DNA of 64,000 nt from Sphingomonas sp. Leaf22 (GCF_001421715.1 NZ_LMKP01000012.1:290501-354500); one strand, 5' to 3'; counted from the first letter of the stretch, positions 1-8,848 are shown. Notes: generated by a model not told the origin, from the letters alone. Program-made: numbers and translations.

Positions 1-1058
1 CCGGCGCGGTCGCGGCGCTGCTGCTGGCGCGGCATGGCGCGGCACCGGTCCTGCTGGAGCGGTCGCGCGGCACGCCCGACGCGCTGTGCGGCGGCTTCCT
101 GTCGTGGCGGACGCTGGCGTCGCTCCGCCAGATCGGGGTCGAACCGGACGGCCATGTCGTGCGGCGGGTGGTGCTGTTCGCGGGCGGTCGCCGGTCCGAA
201 TCCCCCTTGCCGGCACCCGCGATCGGCCTGTCGCGGCGACGGCTCGATGCGTTCCTGCTCGAAGCGGCGCAGGCGGCGGGGGCGGGCGTCGAGCGTGGCG
301 TGACGATCCGGTCGGCGGAGGGACGCACGCTGCACACCGGCGATGGTGCCACGGTCGTCGGCGAGACGCTGTTCCTCGCCACCGGCAAGCATGACCTGCG
401 CGGGGCGATGCGCGATGCCGATCCCGGTGCCGATCCGGCGATGGGGGTGCGGGTCCGGCTGGGACCGCATCCGGCGCTGACCCGGCTGGTCGGCGATGCG
501 ATCGAACTGCACGCCTTTGCCGGCGGCTATGGCGGGCTGGTCGCGCAGGAGGATGGCAGCGCCAATCTGTGCATGGCGCTGCGCCGGTCGCGGCTGCGCG
601 CGGCGGGCGATCTGCCGGCGTTGCTGCGGGTGCTGGCGGTCGAATGTCCGGCGCTCGGCGAACGGCTGGCCTATATCGGCGAAACTCCGACGATCGATGC
701 CATCGCCAACGTCCCCTATGGCTGGCGCGCGCGCGCGACCGAAACGGGCGTCTATCGGCTGGGCGATCAGGCGGGAGTGATCCCCTCGCTCGCCGGCGAA
801 GGCATGGGGATCGCTATCGCCAGCGCGATCCGCGCGGTGGCGGCGTGGCAGCGTCAGGGCGCGGCGGGGGCGATCGGCTATCAGCACGATCTGGCCCGTG
901 CGCTGCGCCGTCCGATCCTGCTGGCGGGGCTGCTCAGGACGCTGGCCGAGGACCGGCGGGGCAGCACGCTGTTACTGGCCGGAGGGCGGGTGCCATGGCT
1001 GGTCGGCCGGGCGGCGGCATGGACCCGCGTCGATCAGATGCCGGCATACCAGTCGTAA
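1..1058 (+). CDS. FAD-dependent oxidoreductase, 5' truncated
   Basis: The gene enters from the left edge, with codons in phase from base 3, and ends at TAA 1056-1058. The visible part, about 351 residues, begins inside a Rossmann FAD-binding fold: the segment GAVAALLLARHG follows where the missing GxGPAG would be, and LLERS ends the second strand with an acidic residue. A second conserved stretch near the middle contains GDQAGVIPSLAGEGMG, the GD...P box that contacts the flavin in UbiH and geranylgeranyl-reductase type enzymes. The CGGFLSWRTL segment resembles oxidoreductases that sit beside type III polyketide synthases in sphingomonads; that link is inference because the neighbours lie outside the window. 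Its last 25 bases overlap the convergent molybdoenzyme gene. Confidence 0.8.
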   Translation, partial: GAVAALLLARHGAAPVLLERSRGTPDALCGGFLSWRTLASLRQIGVEPDGHVVRRVVLFAGGRRSESPLPAPAIGLSRRRLDAFLLEAAQAAGAGVERGVTIRSAEGRTLHTGDGATVVGETLFLATGKHDLRGAMRDADPGADPAMGVRVRLGPHPALTRLVGDAIELHAFAGGYGGLVAQEDGSANLCMALRRSRLRAAGDLPALLRVLAVECPALGERLAYIGETPTIDAIANVPYGWRARATETGVYRLGDQAGVIPSLAGEGMGIAIASAIRAVAAWQRQGAAGAIGYQHDLARALRRPILLAGLLRTLAEDRRGSTLLLAGGRVPWLVGRAAAWTRVDQMPAYQS

Positions 1059-1786
1059 CCGGCGACATCCTCCCAGAACCCGCCCTTGCCACCCGCAATC
1101 GGGTTCAGCGCGGCGACCGCCTCGATCCGCTCGACATATTTGGCGTGTTTATAGCCCAGTTGCCGCTCGACCCGCAGCCGGAGCGGCGCGCCGTTCGGCA
1201 CCCCCAGCAGCCGGTCGTTGAGCGCCCAAGCCAGGATCGTCTGTGGGTGAAACGCGTCGATCAGGTCGATCGATTCGTAATAGCGTCGCCCGCCGATCGC
1301 ATCGGCGCAGTGAAACACCAGATAGCGGGCATCGGGCCGCAGCCCCGCGAGGTCGAGAATGCGCGACAGCCGCGGCCCGGTCCATTTGCCGATCGCGCTC
1401 CACCCCTCGACACAATCATGGCGCGTGATCTGCTGGCGCGACGGCATCGACCGGATCTGGTCGAGGCGGAGCGACAGCGGCCGCGCGACCAGCCCGTCGA
1501 CCGTCACCCGCCAATCGGCGAAGCGGTTCGCGGCATGGGCGTTATAGTCGGGCGTGTTGGGATTGTTGGTGCCATTGGCGCGAAACACCGGCGACCGCTG
1601 ATCCGGCCGATATTCGACCGCCAGCGCGTCACGCGCGGTGATCGCGCGTTGCAGCCCGCGATGCGCGACCTCCGCTCCGCCGAGCAGTGTCTGGGCGGCG
1701 GGTAGCTGCGCCACCCGGTCGCACGCCGCCACCAGCCCGCCGGCACCGACCACCAGCGCGGATCGCCGCGACAAGATCCGGCTCAT
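1034..1786 (-). CDS. Molybdopterin-dependent oxidoreductase (sulfite oxidase/MsrP-like), Tat lipoprotein
   Basis: The 250-residue product has a sulfite-oxidase-type molybdopterin domain. Cys125 in TRHDCVEGWS is the expected molybdenum ligand. The N-terminus combines a twin-arginine pair (SRRS) with a short hydrophobic stretch and a lipobox ending at Cys22 (GGLVAAC), so a Tat-exported periplasmic lipoprotein is predicted. The start at 1786 was chosen because it opens exactly at this signal and overlaps the upstream cytochrome b stop as ATGA; longer in-frame extensions read as low-complexity Arg-rich sequence. The substrate is unknown: MsrP repairs methionine sulfoxide, but the lipobox and the distinct cytochrome b partner make this a relative rather than a clear MsrP. 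Confidence 0.85.
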   Translation of the reverse strand: MSRILSRRSALVVGAGGLVAACDRVAQLPAAQTLLGGAEVAHRGLQRAITARDALAVEYRPDQRSPVFRANGTNNPNTPDYNAHAANRFADWRVTVDGLVARPLSLRLDQIRSMPSRQQITRHDCVEGWSAIGKWTGPRLSRILDLAGLRPDARYLVFHCADAIGGRRYYESIDLIDAFHPQTILAWALNDRLLGVPNGAPLRLRVERQLGYKHAKYVERIEAVAALNPIAGGKGGFWEDVAGYDWYAGI

Positions 1787-2475
1787 TCGGGCACCCGCCA
1801 GCGACCGGTGACCATCGACCGCACCTCGTTCACCGCTCCGGCCAGGATCACCAGCACCAGATGGACGATGACGAACAGGGTGATGCCGCTGGCCGCAAGG
1901 AAATGGACCGACCGCGCCGACTGTCGCCCGCCGAGCAGGTCCAACACCCACGGAAACGCCGCGTTCAGCCCCGGCGACATCGCGATCCCGGTCAGGATCG
2001 CGAGCGGCAACAGGCCGAAGATCACCAGCACATAGCTGAGTTTCTGGAGCACGTTATAGTCACCCGGCGCTTCCGGATCATGGAAGCGGAACGCCAGATG
2101 CGCGCGGATATCGGCAGCCACATGCCGCCGCGACAATTCGCCCCGCCGGATCGCCAGGTCGCGCTGGAAATGGCGGTTGATCAGGCTGACGATCATATAG
2201 GCCAGCAACCCGAAGCCCAGCACCAGCGCAAAGGTCAGATGCCAGTTACGCGCCAGCGCCAGATTATAGGTCTGCGGAATCGTGACCCACCCCGGAAACC
2301 GGTCGAAGGTCAGCCAGGCGGCATCGAAGTTCGCGCCATAGCGTCCCCAATAAAGCCGGGGATGCGCGTTCAGGATCATCAGCCCGCTGCCGATCAGGAT
2401 GATGACCGCCACCGCATTGACCCAATGCCACAGCCGTGTGGCCAGCCGGTGGCGATAGATGTTCTGCGCCGTCAT
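1783..2475 (-). CDS. Cytochrome b561-like membrane subunit
   Basis: This 230-residue integral membrane protein has hydrophobic segments near residues 18-36, 78-98, 148-168 and 192-214. His17, His79, His191 and His205 lie in or at the ends of these segments and match the paired haem ligands of the Ni/Fe-hydrogenase-type cytochrome b family. It is translationally coupled to the downstream molybdoenzyme by an ATGA overlap (1783-1786). The likely role is to pass quinol electrons to the periplasmic molybdoenzyme, or the reverse. It is larger than the MsrQ family expected for a standard MsrPQ pair. The start is an ATG at 2475, 78 bases from the divergent flavin reductase, so both promoters must lie in that gap. 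Confidence 0.85.
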   Translation of the reverse strand: MTAQNIYRHRLATRLWHWVNAVAVIILIGSGLMILNAHPRLYWGRYGANFDAAWLTFDRFPGWVTIPQTYNLALARNWHLTFALVLGFGLLAYMIVSLINRHFQRDLAIRRGELSRRHVAADIRAHLAFRFHDPEAPGDYNVLQKLSYVLVIFGLLPLAILTGIAMSPGLNAAFPWVLDLLGGRQSARSVHFLAASGITLFVIVHLVLVILAGAVNEVRSMVTGRWRVPE

Positions 2476-2553
2476 GACCCGACCCTAGGCCCGATCGCCG
2501 CCGATGCGAAGCACGCTTGCGTCGATGGTGCGCATCGTGCGTTGGGGACGGGC

Positions 2554-3159
2554 ATGACCGATTTCCATTCCTATGCGCCGGCCGACGGCCATCGCCTGCC
2601 CCATGATCCGTTCAACGCGATCGTCGCGCCGCGCCCGATCGGCTGGATCGCCAGCGTGTCGGAGCAGGGAAAACGCAATCTCGCCCCCTACAGTTTCTTC
2701 AACGCCTTCAACTATCATCCGCCGATCATCGGCTTCGCATCGACCGGGGCCAAGGACACGCTCGCCAATGTCCGCGCGACCGGTGAGTTTGTCTGGAACC
2801 TCGCGACGCGGGCGCAGGCGGAGGCGATGAACGCGACGTCGGCAATGACCGAAGCCGACGAATTCACGCTCGCCGGCCTCGACACCGTGCCGTCGCTGAC
2901 CGTCGCCCCGCCGCGCGTCGCCGGATCGCCGGTCCAGTTCGAATGCCGCAAGACGCAGATCGTCCGCCTGACCGATCATGCGGGCGATGAGATCGATACG
3001 TGGCTGGTGCTCGGCGAAGTGGTGCAGGTCCATATCGACCCGGCGCTGCTGGAGGACGGCATCTACCGCACCGAACGCGCGCATCCGATCCTGCGCGGCG
3101 GCGGGGCGGGGGATTATTTCGAACCCGGCGAACGCTTCGACATGCGCCGGCCGCGCTGA
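2554..3159 (+). CDS. Flavin reductase family protein
   Basis: The 201-residue protein is a single flavin-reductase-like (split-barrel FMN-binding) domain. The N-terminal motif PFNAIVAPRPIGWIASV and the later NLAPYSFFNAFNYHPP are the typical FMN-contacting signatures of this family. The ATG at 2554 is chosen because the family homology begins within ten residues of it, while the reading frame upstream runs antisense to the cytochrome b gene. Members supply reduced flavin to a partner monooxygenase or act on unknown substrates; no partner monooxygenase is adjacent. The stop lies three bases from the end of the convergent TauE-type gene. Confidence 0.88.
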   Translation: MTDFHSYAPADGHRLPHDPFNAIVAPRPIGWIASVSEQGKRNLAPYSFFNAFNYHPPIIGFASTGAKDTLANVRATGEFVWNLATRAQAEAMNATSAMTEADEFTLAGLDTVPSLTVAPPRVAGSPVQFECRKTQIVRLTDHAGDEIDTWLVLGEVVQVHIDPALLEDGIYRTERAHPILRGGGAGDYFEPGERFDMRRPR

Positions 3160-3162
3160 GGT

Positions 3163-3921
3163 TCAGCGATAGGCGCGGACGAAGAAGACTACCGTCACGC
3201 TGAACGTCACCAGCAGCGTCCACGCCCGGATCTGCCCCGGCGTCAGCCGCGCGCCCAGCTTCGCGCCCAGCCATCCGCCGAGGATGCCGCCGAGGATCAT
3301 CGGAATGCAGGCCGCCCACATGACCATCCCGCAGGCGACGAACACGATCGCCGCCGCGCTGTTGGCGGTGGCCAGCATCAGCGTGCGCGGCGCGGCCATC
3401 GACTGGACGCTCTGCCCGGCCAGCAGGCCATAGGTCGCGGTGACCATCATGCCGACGCCGCCGCCGAAATAGCCGCCATAGATCCCCAGCAGCACTTGCG
3501 CGACGACCAGCGTCGCCGGCCCGATCGTGACCCGGTCATGCAGCCAGTCCGCCGCCCGCCGCCCGACCGCAATGGCGAGGAACGCGACCAGCAACAGCCA
3601 TGGCACGATCACGTCGAACAGGCTGCTGGGCGTCCACACCAGCAACAGGCTGCCGAGCAGCCCGGAGACGAAGGTAATGCTGGCAAGCAACCGGATCGGC
3701 AGCCCGCCGAGCGGCCCTAGACCCCGGCGATAGGCCCATGCGCTGGCGATCGCGCCGGGTTGCAGCGCGACGTTGGAGGTCGCGTTGGCGATCGATCCGG
3801 GCAGGCCCAGCCCGATCAGCGCCGGCATCGTCGCAAAGGTACCGCCCCCGGCCAGCGCATTCATCGCGCCGCCGAGCACACCGGCACCGGCGGCAAGGGC
3901 AAGGGAGGTCACGTCCAGCAT
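3163..3921 (-). CDS. TauE/SafE-family sulfite/anion exporter-like permease
   Basis: The 252-residue protein is almost entirely hydrophobic, with seven to eight predicted membrane segments. The N-terminal signature GVLGGAMNALAGGGTF and its internal echo GIYGGYFGGGVGMM are the two Gly-rich half-motifs of the TauE/SafE (DUF81) family. Such permeases export sulfite, sulfoacetate or other small anions across the inner membrane. Proximity to a sulfite-oxidase-like gene is suggestive, but the two are on separate transcripts and the substrate cannot be told from sequence. Length is normal for the family. Confidence 0.87.
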   Translation of the reverse strand: MLDVTSLALAAGAGVLGGAMNALAGGGTFATMPALIGLGLPGSIANATSNVALQPGAIASAWAYRRGLGPLGGLPIRLLASITFVSGLLGSLLLVWTPSSLFDVIVPWLLLVAFLAIAVGRRAADWLHDRVTIGPATLVVAQVLLGIYGGYFGGGVGMMVTATYGLLAGQSVQSMAAPRTLMLATANSAAAIVFVACGMVMWAACIPMILGGILGGWLGAKLGARLTPGQIRAWTLLVTFSVTVVFFVRAYR

Positions 3922-3990
3922 CGTCGCGCTAGATACGATCGGGCCGGCGTTGTCGAGCGGGGCGATCAGGGCGACCGCCGCCCCGCCCGA

Positions 3991-5232
3991 TCAATCCGCT
4001 CCGAGCGCGTCCGCTTCCTCGCGGTCGCGCTCGGCACGGCTCTTCTTCTCCGCCGCCGTCTTCAACTGGCCGCAGGCCGCGCCGATATCCTGCCCGCGCG
4101 TCCGGCGTACGGGCGCGGAGATGCCGCCTTCGAACACGATGTCGCTGAATGCCCGGATGCGTTCCGGCGTCGAGCATTCGTAGAAGGTGCCCGGCCATGG
4201 GTTGAACGGGATCAGGTTGACCTTGGCCGGCAGCTGGTACTTGCGCAGCAACCGCACCAGTTCGCGCGCATCGGCGTCGCTGTCGTTCTTGTCCTTCAGC
4301 ATCACATATTCGAACGTGATGCGCCGGGCATTGTTGGCACCGGGATAATCGGCGCACGCCTGCAACAATTCCTCGATGCCGTATTTGCGGTTGAGCGGCA
4401 CGATCTCGTCGCGGACTTCCTTGGTTACCGCGTGCAGCGATACGGCGAGGTTCACGCCGATCTCGGCACCCGCGCGTGCCATCATCGGGACGACGCCCGA
4501 CGTGCTGAGCGTGATCCGCCGTTTGCTGAGCGCAAGGCCGTCGCCGTCCATCACGACGCTCAGCGCATCGCGCACCGCATCGAAATTATACAGCGGTTCG
4601 CCCATGCCCATCATCACGATGTTGGTGAGCATCCGCCCCTCGGGCTGGCTCGGCCATTCGCCCAACGCATCGCGCGCCAGCATCACCTGTCCCACGATCT
4701 CGCCCGGGGTCAGGTTGCGCACCAGCCGCATCGTGCCGGTGTGGCAGAAGGTGCAATTGAGCGTACAGCCGACCTGGCTCGACACGCACAGCGTTCCCCG
4801 ATCGGCATCGGGGATAAACACCATCTCGTAATCCTGCCCGTCGGGCGAGGTCAGCAGCCATTTGCGCGTGCCGTCGTTCGACACCTGCGCCTCCTTTACA
4901 TCGGGGCGACCGATGACGAAGTGACGTTCGAGCGTCGGGTGCTGCGCCTTGGCGATATCGGTCATCGCCGAAAATTCGGTCGCGCCGCGATTATAGATCC
5001 AGTGCCAGATCTGCTTGGCACGCAGCTTCGCCTGTTTGGCGTCGAACCCGGCAGCTTCGAGCGCGGCGCGGATTTCCGGTTTCGACAGGCCGACCAGATC
5101 GGTCCGCCCATCGGGACGCGGGGCCAGCGGCCGCGGAACGGGCACGGGGTCGACATGGCCGGGAATCGGCATGGGGGGCGACGAGACTGTCAGCATCGGC
5201 GGGATATAGCCGATTTGCGGCAGGATTTCCAC
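3991..5232 (-). CDS. rlmN: Dual-specificity rRNA/tRNA adenine-C2 methyltransferase RlmN
   Basis: The 413-residue protein carries the radical-SAM cluster motif CX3CX2C at Cys156, Cys160 and Cys163 ([12 protein letters not shown]). The SAM-binding GMGEPL region and the SLHAVT segment follow, as in RlmN/Cfr enzymes. RlmN methylates C2 of A2503 in 23S rRNA and A37 in some tRNAs, using a methyl-cysteine relay. The first 40 residues are Pro-rich and not conserved; an alternative start at Met13 is possible. The gene appears monocistronic and is followed by the convergent-side intergenic gap before the TauE-type gene. Confidence 0.95.
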   Translation of the reverse strand: MEILPQIGYIPPMLTVSSPPMPIPGHVDPVPVPRPLAPRPDGRTDLVGLSKPEIRAALEAAGFDAKQAKLRAKQIWHWIYNRGATEFSAMTDIAKAQHPTLERHFVIGRPDVKEAQVSNDGTRKWLLTSPDGQDYEMVFIPDADRGTLCVSSQVGCTLNCTFCHTGTMRLVRNLTPGEIVGQVMLARDALGEWPSQPEGRMLTNIVMMGMGEPLYNFDAVRDALSVVMDGDGLALSKRRITLSTSGVVPMMARAGAEIGVNLAVSLHAVTKEVRDEIVPLNRKYGIEELLQACADYPGANNARRITFEYVMLKDKNDSDADARELVRLLRKYQLPAKVNLIPFNPWPGTFYECSTPERIRAFSDIVFEGGISAPVRRTRGQDIGAACGQLKTAAEKKSRAERDREEADALGAD

Positions 5233-5257
5233 TGGCCGCTACGACCCGCCCACCAAC

Positions 5258-5412
5258 CGTCATCCCCGCGCGGGCGGAGTCCCTGCGTGATCGCTCTTTC
5301 ACGCATCAGCCGACGCCGTCATCCCCGCGCAGGCGGGGATCCATAAACGCAGCGGCAGCGACTCCGGCACGAACGTCGGCGGAAATGGATTCCCGCCTTC
5401 GCGGGCATGACG
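5258..5412. repeat. Cluster of three CGTCATCCCCGCG-type palindromic repeat units
   Basis: Three related units of 25-27 bases lie at 5258-5282, 5317-5343 and 5386-5412. The first two begin CGTCATCCCCGCGC on the plus strand; the third is the same unit inverted, ending GCGGGCATGACG. Units two and three can pair as a large stem. The cluster fills most of the gap between rlmN and the IalB-like gene. It looks like a REP-type dispersed element rather than a promoter. Confidence 0.75.
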
Positions 5413-5431
5413 ATGGATGCGCTCGGCTACC

Positions 5432-5875
5432 CTACAAACACCCCAGCGCCGCCGCATCGATCGCGGTCGCGGCACCCGCCAGCGCATAGACGTCGACGAA
5501 CGCAGCGCCGTTTTCGGCGACGCTTTCGATACTCATCGACCGCCCGCCGCGCATCGCCGCCACGATCGCGCGGTCGGTGGCAGTGTCGGGGCTCCATGCG
5601 TCGACCCGCCCGGCCTTCAGTTCGAACCGCCGCTCGCCGATCGCCAGCACCACGCGCGCGCTGTCGCTGCGCGCACGGCTCAACCGGACATGGACCTGAC
5701 CGCGCGCGCCCGCACCGGGCCAGTTGCCGATGCTGGCGAAGGATGTGCCGCTGCGCCCGCGCACCGGTCGGCTGATCGCATAGCAGCGGGTCGGCGCGTC
5801 GTCGCGAAACGCACCCCAACGCTGATGAATACCGATCGCCTGCGGTGCCGCCACCGCCAGCAACAGCGCAATCAA
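5432..5875 (-). CDS. IalB-like (invasion-associated locus B family) secreted protein
   Basis: The 147-residue product starts at a TTG whose bases overlap the stop of the histidine phosphatase gene (TTGA, 5872-5875). This start gives an immediate hydrophobic signal-like segment (IALLLAVAAPQAIG) and a mature protein beginning IHQRWGAF. The body has the spacing seen in IalB-family proteins: an early Cys in RCYAISRP, a FELKAGRVDAW strand, an IVAAMRGG helix and a final LGCL Cys that could pair with the first. IalB-family proteins are periplasmic and poorly understood. No ATG or GTG gives an equally sensible N-terminus, which makes the TTG call reasonable but not proven. Confidence 0.65.
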   Translation of the reverse strand: MIALLLAVAAPQAIGIHQRWGAFRDDAPTRCYAISRPVRGRSGTSFASIGNWPGAGARGQVHVRLSRARSDSARVVLAIGERRFELKAGRVDAWSPDTATDRAIVAAMRGGRSMSIESVAENGAAFVDVYALAGAATAIDAAALGCL

Positions 5876-6537
5876 GCCGGTGCCGCCATCGACGGCCCGC
5901 CGCTGCCCCGATGCGCGATCGTCTCGTGCCCGCCCTCGATCAGCGCGATCGATCCTTGCGGCAGATCGTCGGCGACCGGCGCGGCGAACCGCGGATCGAC
6001 CGGTATGCCGGTCAGGACGCCGCGCAGCACCCGGCTCGACATGCCGTGCATGATGACCAGCCGGTCGCCGGGATCGTCGTCGGTATCGCTGGCCCACGCG
6101 CCCACCCGCGCCGCGATCGCATCATACCATTCGCCGCCGGGGGCGGGGCGACGATACAGGCGCGCCTCGACGTCGAGGAAGTCGGCGTCCGGCCCGGTCA
6201 GTTCGCGATAATAGCGCCCCGACCAGTCGCCCATGCCGATTTCGACCAGCCGGTCGTCGCGCTGTGCCGCATGCCAGTCGAGTTCGAGATGCTCGGCGAT
6301 GATCGCCAGCGTCTGGAGTGCCCGCCCCGCGCTCGACGCCCATAGCGTCAGCTTCGGCTTGACCCCCAGCAGGTCGCGCAGCGCCGCGCCCATCGCATCG
6401 GCCTGGGCGAACCCCGCGCGGGTCAGCGGGGTGTGCGGGTGATCGCCCTGCATCCGCTGCGCGATATTGTACACGGTCTCGCCGTGGCGGGCGATGAAAT
6501 CGCGTCCCTTGCGGGCGGCGTGGGGGTGGATCGTCAT
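5872..6537 (-). CDS. Histidine phosphatase family protein
   Basis: The 221-residue protein has the phosphoglycerate-mutase-type RHGE motif at residues 17-20 (ARHGETVYN). The second catalytic histidine is in VIMHGMSSR, and conserved Arg and Glu lie between them. The Rossmann-like histidine phosphatase fold spans nearly the whole chain. The family includes cofactor-dependent phosphoglycerate mutases, cobalamin phosphatases and broad phosphomonoesterases, so the substrate is not decided. The downstream IalB-like gene overlaps the stop and is probably co-translated. Confidence 0.85.
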   Translation of the reverse strand: MTIHPHAARKGRDFIARHGETVYNIAQRMQGDHPHTPLTRAGFAQADAMGAALRDLLGVKPKLTLWASSAGRALQTLAIIAEHLELDWHAAQRDDRLVEIGMGDWSGRYYRELTGPDADFLDVEARLYRRPAPGGEWYDAIAARVGAWASDTDDDPGDRLVIMHGMSSRVLRGVLTGIPVDPRFAAPVADDLPQGSIALIEGGHETIAHRGSGGPSMAAPA

Positions 6538-6668
6538 GGTCCTGCTTTCAAGCCCGTGTTGCGCGAATGCAACGGTTTTCGCTGTTTAGGTGAGGTTCAT
6601 GCAACGCCCGGCGAATGCGTCCATTGAACCCCGGCGTCCATATGGACGGTGTTTATGGAGTTTTGACG

Positions 6669-7328
6669 ATGCGTACCCTCATCCTTGGTCTTGCCGCTGC
6701 CGGCACCGCCCTTTCCGCTACACCCGCCATGGCGCAGGACGTGAACCCGGCCTTCACCGGTTTCCGCGTCGGCGCGCTCGCCGGCTATGACGGCATCCGT
6801 CCGGGCAGTACCCAGGATACCGACCTCGACGGCGATAACCAGACGGTCAACGGCCTGCTCTATGGCGTCGATGCCGGATATGATTTCGCGCTGAGCAACT
6901 TCCTCGTCGGTGTCGAAGGCGAATATACCGGATCGACCGGCAAGGTCGAAACCGCGCGCACCGACCCGAACTTCTTCGGCTTCGGCAGCGTGTCGACAGG
7001 CCGCGACCTCTATGTTGGTGCCCGCGCCGGTCTGGTCGTCGCGCCGACCACGCTCGCCTATGTGAAGGGCGGCTATACCAACGCCCGCCTGAACGTGCTG
7101 GCCAGCGACGGCACCGTCGACAGCCGCGAGAATTTCGAACTGAACGGCTACCGCGTGGGTGCCGGCGTCGAGCAGGCGATCGGGTCGCGCGCCTATGCCA
7201 AGCTCGAATATCGTTATTCGAACTACAACAACGCCGATTTTCAGCGCGTGGATGGCAGCACCACGTCGCAGTTCGACATCGATACCGACCGGCATCAGGT
7301 CGTGGCGGGCGTCGGCATCCGGTTCTGA
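6669..7328 (+). CDS. Outer-membrane beta-barrel protein (opacity-type porin)
   Basis: The 219-residue precursor starts at the ATG at 6669, which opens a clear signal peptide ending in ATPAMAQ. The mature part alternates hydrophobic and polar residues in Gly/Tyr/Phe-rich strands and ends with VAGVGIRF, whose C-terminal Phe is the classic signal for BAM-dependent outer-membrane insertion. The pattern fits small eight-stranded barrels of the Omp25/OmpA-like opacity group. An in-frame start further upstream at 6615 would put the signal peptide inside the protein and is rejected. Its function is probably structural or host/surface related. Confidence 0.85.
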   Translation: MRTLILGLAAAGTALSATPAMAQDVNPAFTGFRVGALAGYDGIRPGSTQDTDLDGDNQTVNGLLYGVDAGYDFALSNFLVGVEGEYTGSTGKVETARTDPNFFGFGSVSTGRDLYVGARAGLVVAPTTLAYVKGGYTNARLNVLASDGTVDSRENFELNGYRVGAGVEQAIGSRAYAKLEYRYSNYNNADFQRVDGSTTSQFDIDTDRHQVVAGVGIRF

Positions 7329-7369
7329 TCGTCGACGGGAACGCCCCGATGCGCGTTCCCGCAGGCGGT

Positions 7370-7442
7370 GCCGGCTCGCTCCCCCGCCCCGCGACCCACG
7401 ACAGTATCCTGAATGGGTGGCGGGGCGGGGGAGCGGGCCGGC
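7370..7442. repeat. Large GC-rich inverted repeat downstream of the porin gene
   Basis: Arms at 7370-7392 and 7420-7442 are 23 bases each and differ at one position, with a 27-base spacer. There is no T-tract, so an intrinsic terminator is not obvious, although the stem could still protect the porin mRNA end. A second small perfect hairpin (GTCGCTC/GAGCGAC, 7450-7467) follows. The rest of the 7329-7627 gap should contain the dnaN promoter; I see no convincing -35/-10 pair. Confidence 0.75.
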
Positions 7443-7627
7443 ACCGCAAGTCGCTCGAGAGAGCGACCAGACCGTGTGCGTTTACATCCCGGTAACCAAG
7501 TTGCGCGAGGAGGGTCGGAGCAGTTTGCGCCGGCCCTTCTTTGCGCTAGACACGCTGCTCGGTTTTCTAAGGGGTCGGCACCGAATCCGCCGGCCCGAGT
7601 GCGAGCGCATCCGCGCGGGGGAACATC

Positions 7628-8740
7628 ATGAAGGCGACGATCGAACGCGCGACCCTGTTAAAGGGCCTCAGCCACGTCCAGTCGGTGGTCGAGCGGCGCA
7701 ATACCATCCCCATCCTGTCGAACGTGTTGATCGAGGCCGGCGAATCGACGCTGCGCCTGATGGCGACCGACCTCGATCTCCAGATCGACGAGACGATTTC
7801 GGCGGCGATCGATCAGCAGGGCGCGATCACCGTATCGGCGCACACGCTGTTCGACATCGCGCGCAAGCTGCCGGATGGCGCGCAGGTGCAATTGTCGGCA
7901 GCCGAAGGGCGGCTGACCGTGGTGGCCGGGCGCGCGCGCTTCAGCCTCGCGACGCTGCCGCGCGACGATTTCCCGGTGATCGCCGAAGGTGAGCTGCCGA
8001 CCCAGTTCGAACTACCCGCGACGACGCTGAAGGCGATCATCGACAAGACCCGGTTCGCGATCTCGACCGAGGAAACGCGCTATTACCTCAACGGCATCTT
8101 CCTGCACGTCGCCGAAAACGACGGCAAGCCGGTGCTGAAGGCTGCGGCGACCGACGGCCACCGCCTCGCCCGCATGACCGTGGACCGGCCGGAAGGCGCG
8201 GAAAAGATGCCCGACGTCATTGTGCCGCGCAAATGCGTCGCCGAACTGCGCAAGCTGTTGGACGAAGTCGACGGCTCGGTCGGCGTGTCGCTGTCGGGCA
8301 GCAAGATCCGCTTCGATCTGGGGCAGGCGATCCTGACCAGCAAGCTGATCGACGGCACCTTCCCCGATTATTCGCGCGTCATCCCGACTGCGAACGACAA
8401 GCTGCTGAAACTCGACCCGAAAAGCTTCATGGCCGGCGTCGACCGCGTGTCGACCATCGCCACTGAAAAGACCCGCGCGGTGAAGATGGCGCTCGACCGC
8501 GACAAGATCACCCTGTCGGTGACCAGCCCCGAAAACGGTGCGGCGGCGGAGGAAGTGCCTGGGGAATATACCGCGCTCCCCTTCGAAATCGGCTTCAACA
8601 GCCGCTATCTGCTCGACATTCTTGGGCAGATCGACAGCGACCTGTGCGAAGTCCATCTGTCGGACGCAGCCGCCCCGACGCTGATCCGTGAAAATGACGC
8701 GTCGCCCGCGCTCTATGTGCTGATGCCGATGCGCGTCTGA
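7628..8740 (+). CDS. dnaN: DNA polymerase III subunit beta (sliding clamp)
   Basis: The 370-residue protein has the full three-domain clamp architecture and normal length. Recognisable signatures are the N-terminal RRNTIPILSNVLIEA, the ISTEETRYYLNGIFLH segment at the start of the second domain, the TDGHRLA motif and the C-terminal PMRV that helps form the protein-binding pocket. The clamp encircles DNA and tethers polymerase III and repair polymerases, including the DinB encoded at about 30.5 kb. No dnaA, recF or gyrB is adjacent, so the gene has left the ancestral dnaA-dnaN origin cluster, as is usual in sphingomonads. Confidence 0.97.
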   Translation: MKATIERATLLKGLSHVQSVVERRNTIPILSNVLIEAGESTLRLMATDLDLQIDETISAAIDQQGAITVSAHTLFDIARKLPDGAQVQLSAAEGRLTVVAGRARFSLATLPRDDFPVIAEGELPTQFELPATTLKAIIDKTRFAISTEETRYYLNGIFLHVAENDGKPVLKAAATDGHRLARMTVDRPEGAEKMPDVIVPRKCVAELRKLLDEVDGSVGVSLSGSKIRFDLGQAILTSKLIDGTFPDYSRVIPTANDKLLKLDPKSFMAGVDRVSTIATEKTRAVKMALDRDKITLSVTSPENGAAAEEVPGEYTALPFEIGFNSRYLLDILGQIDSDLCEVHLSDAAAPTLIRENDASPALYVLMPMRV

Positions 8741-8765
8741 CGCAGCGTCTTTCTGCTGCCAAACA

Positions 8766-8848
8766 CGTCATCCCAGCGAAGGCTGGGATCTCCCCGTGAT
8801 GGCGCGGTCTGCTTGCCGCGGGAGATCCCAGCCTGCGCTGGGATGACG
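8766..8848. repeat. Palindromic CGTCATCCCAGC repeat downstream of dnaN
   Basis: Arms of 28 bases at 8766-8793 and 8821-8848 are complementary with one mismatch and flank a 27-base loop. A nearly identical half-unit lies alone at 28962-28989, so this is a dispersed family. The remaining gap (8849-8944) holds the sppA promoter region with a GAAGGA ribosome site at 8934-8939. Confidence 0.8.

Noticed and set aside
3760-5346. Long open frame antisense to rlmN and tauE-like gene
   Set aside because: It is rich in Arg, His, Gln and Asp with no family signature. In such GC-rich DNA, frames opposite real genes stay open by codon bias.
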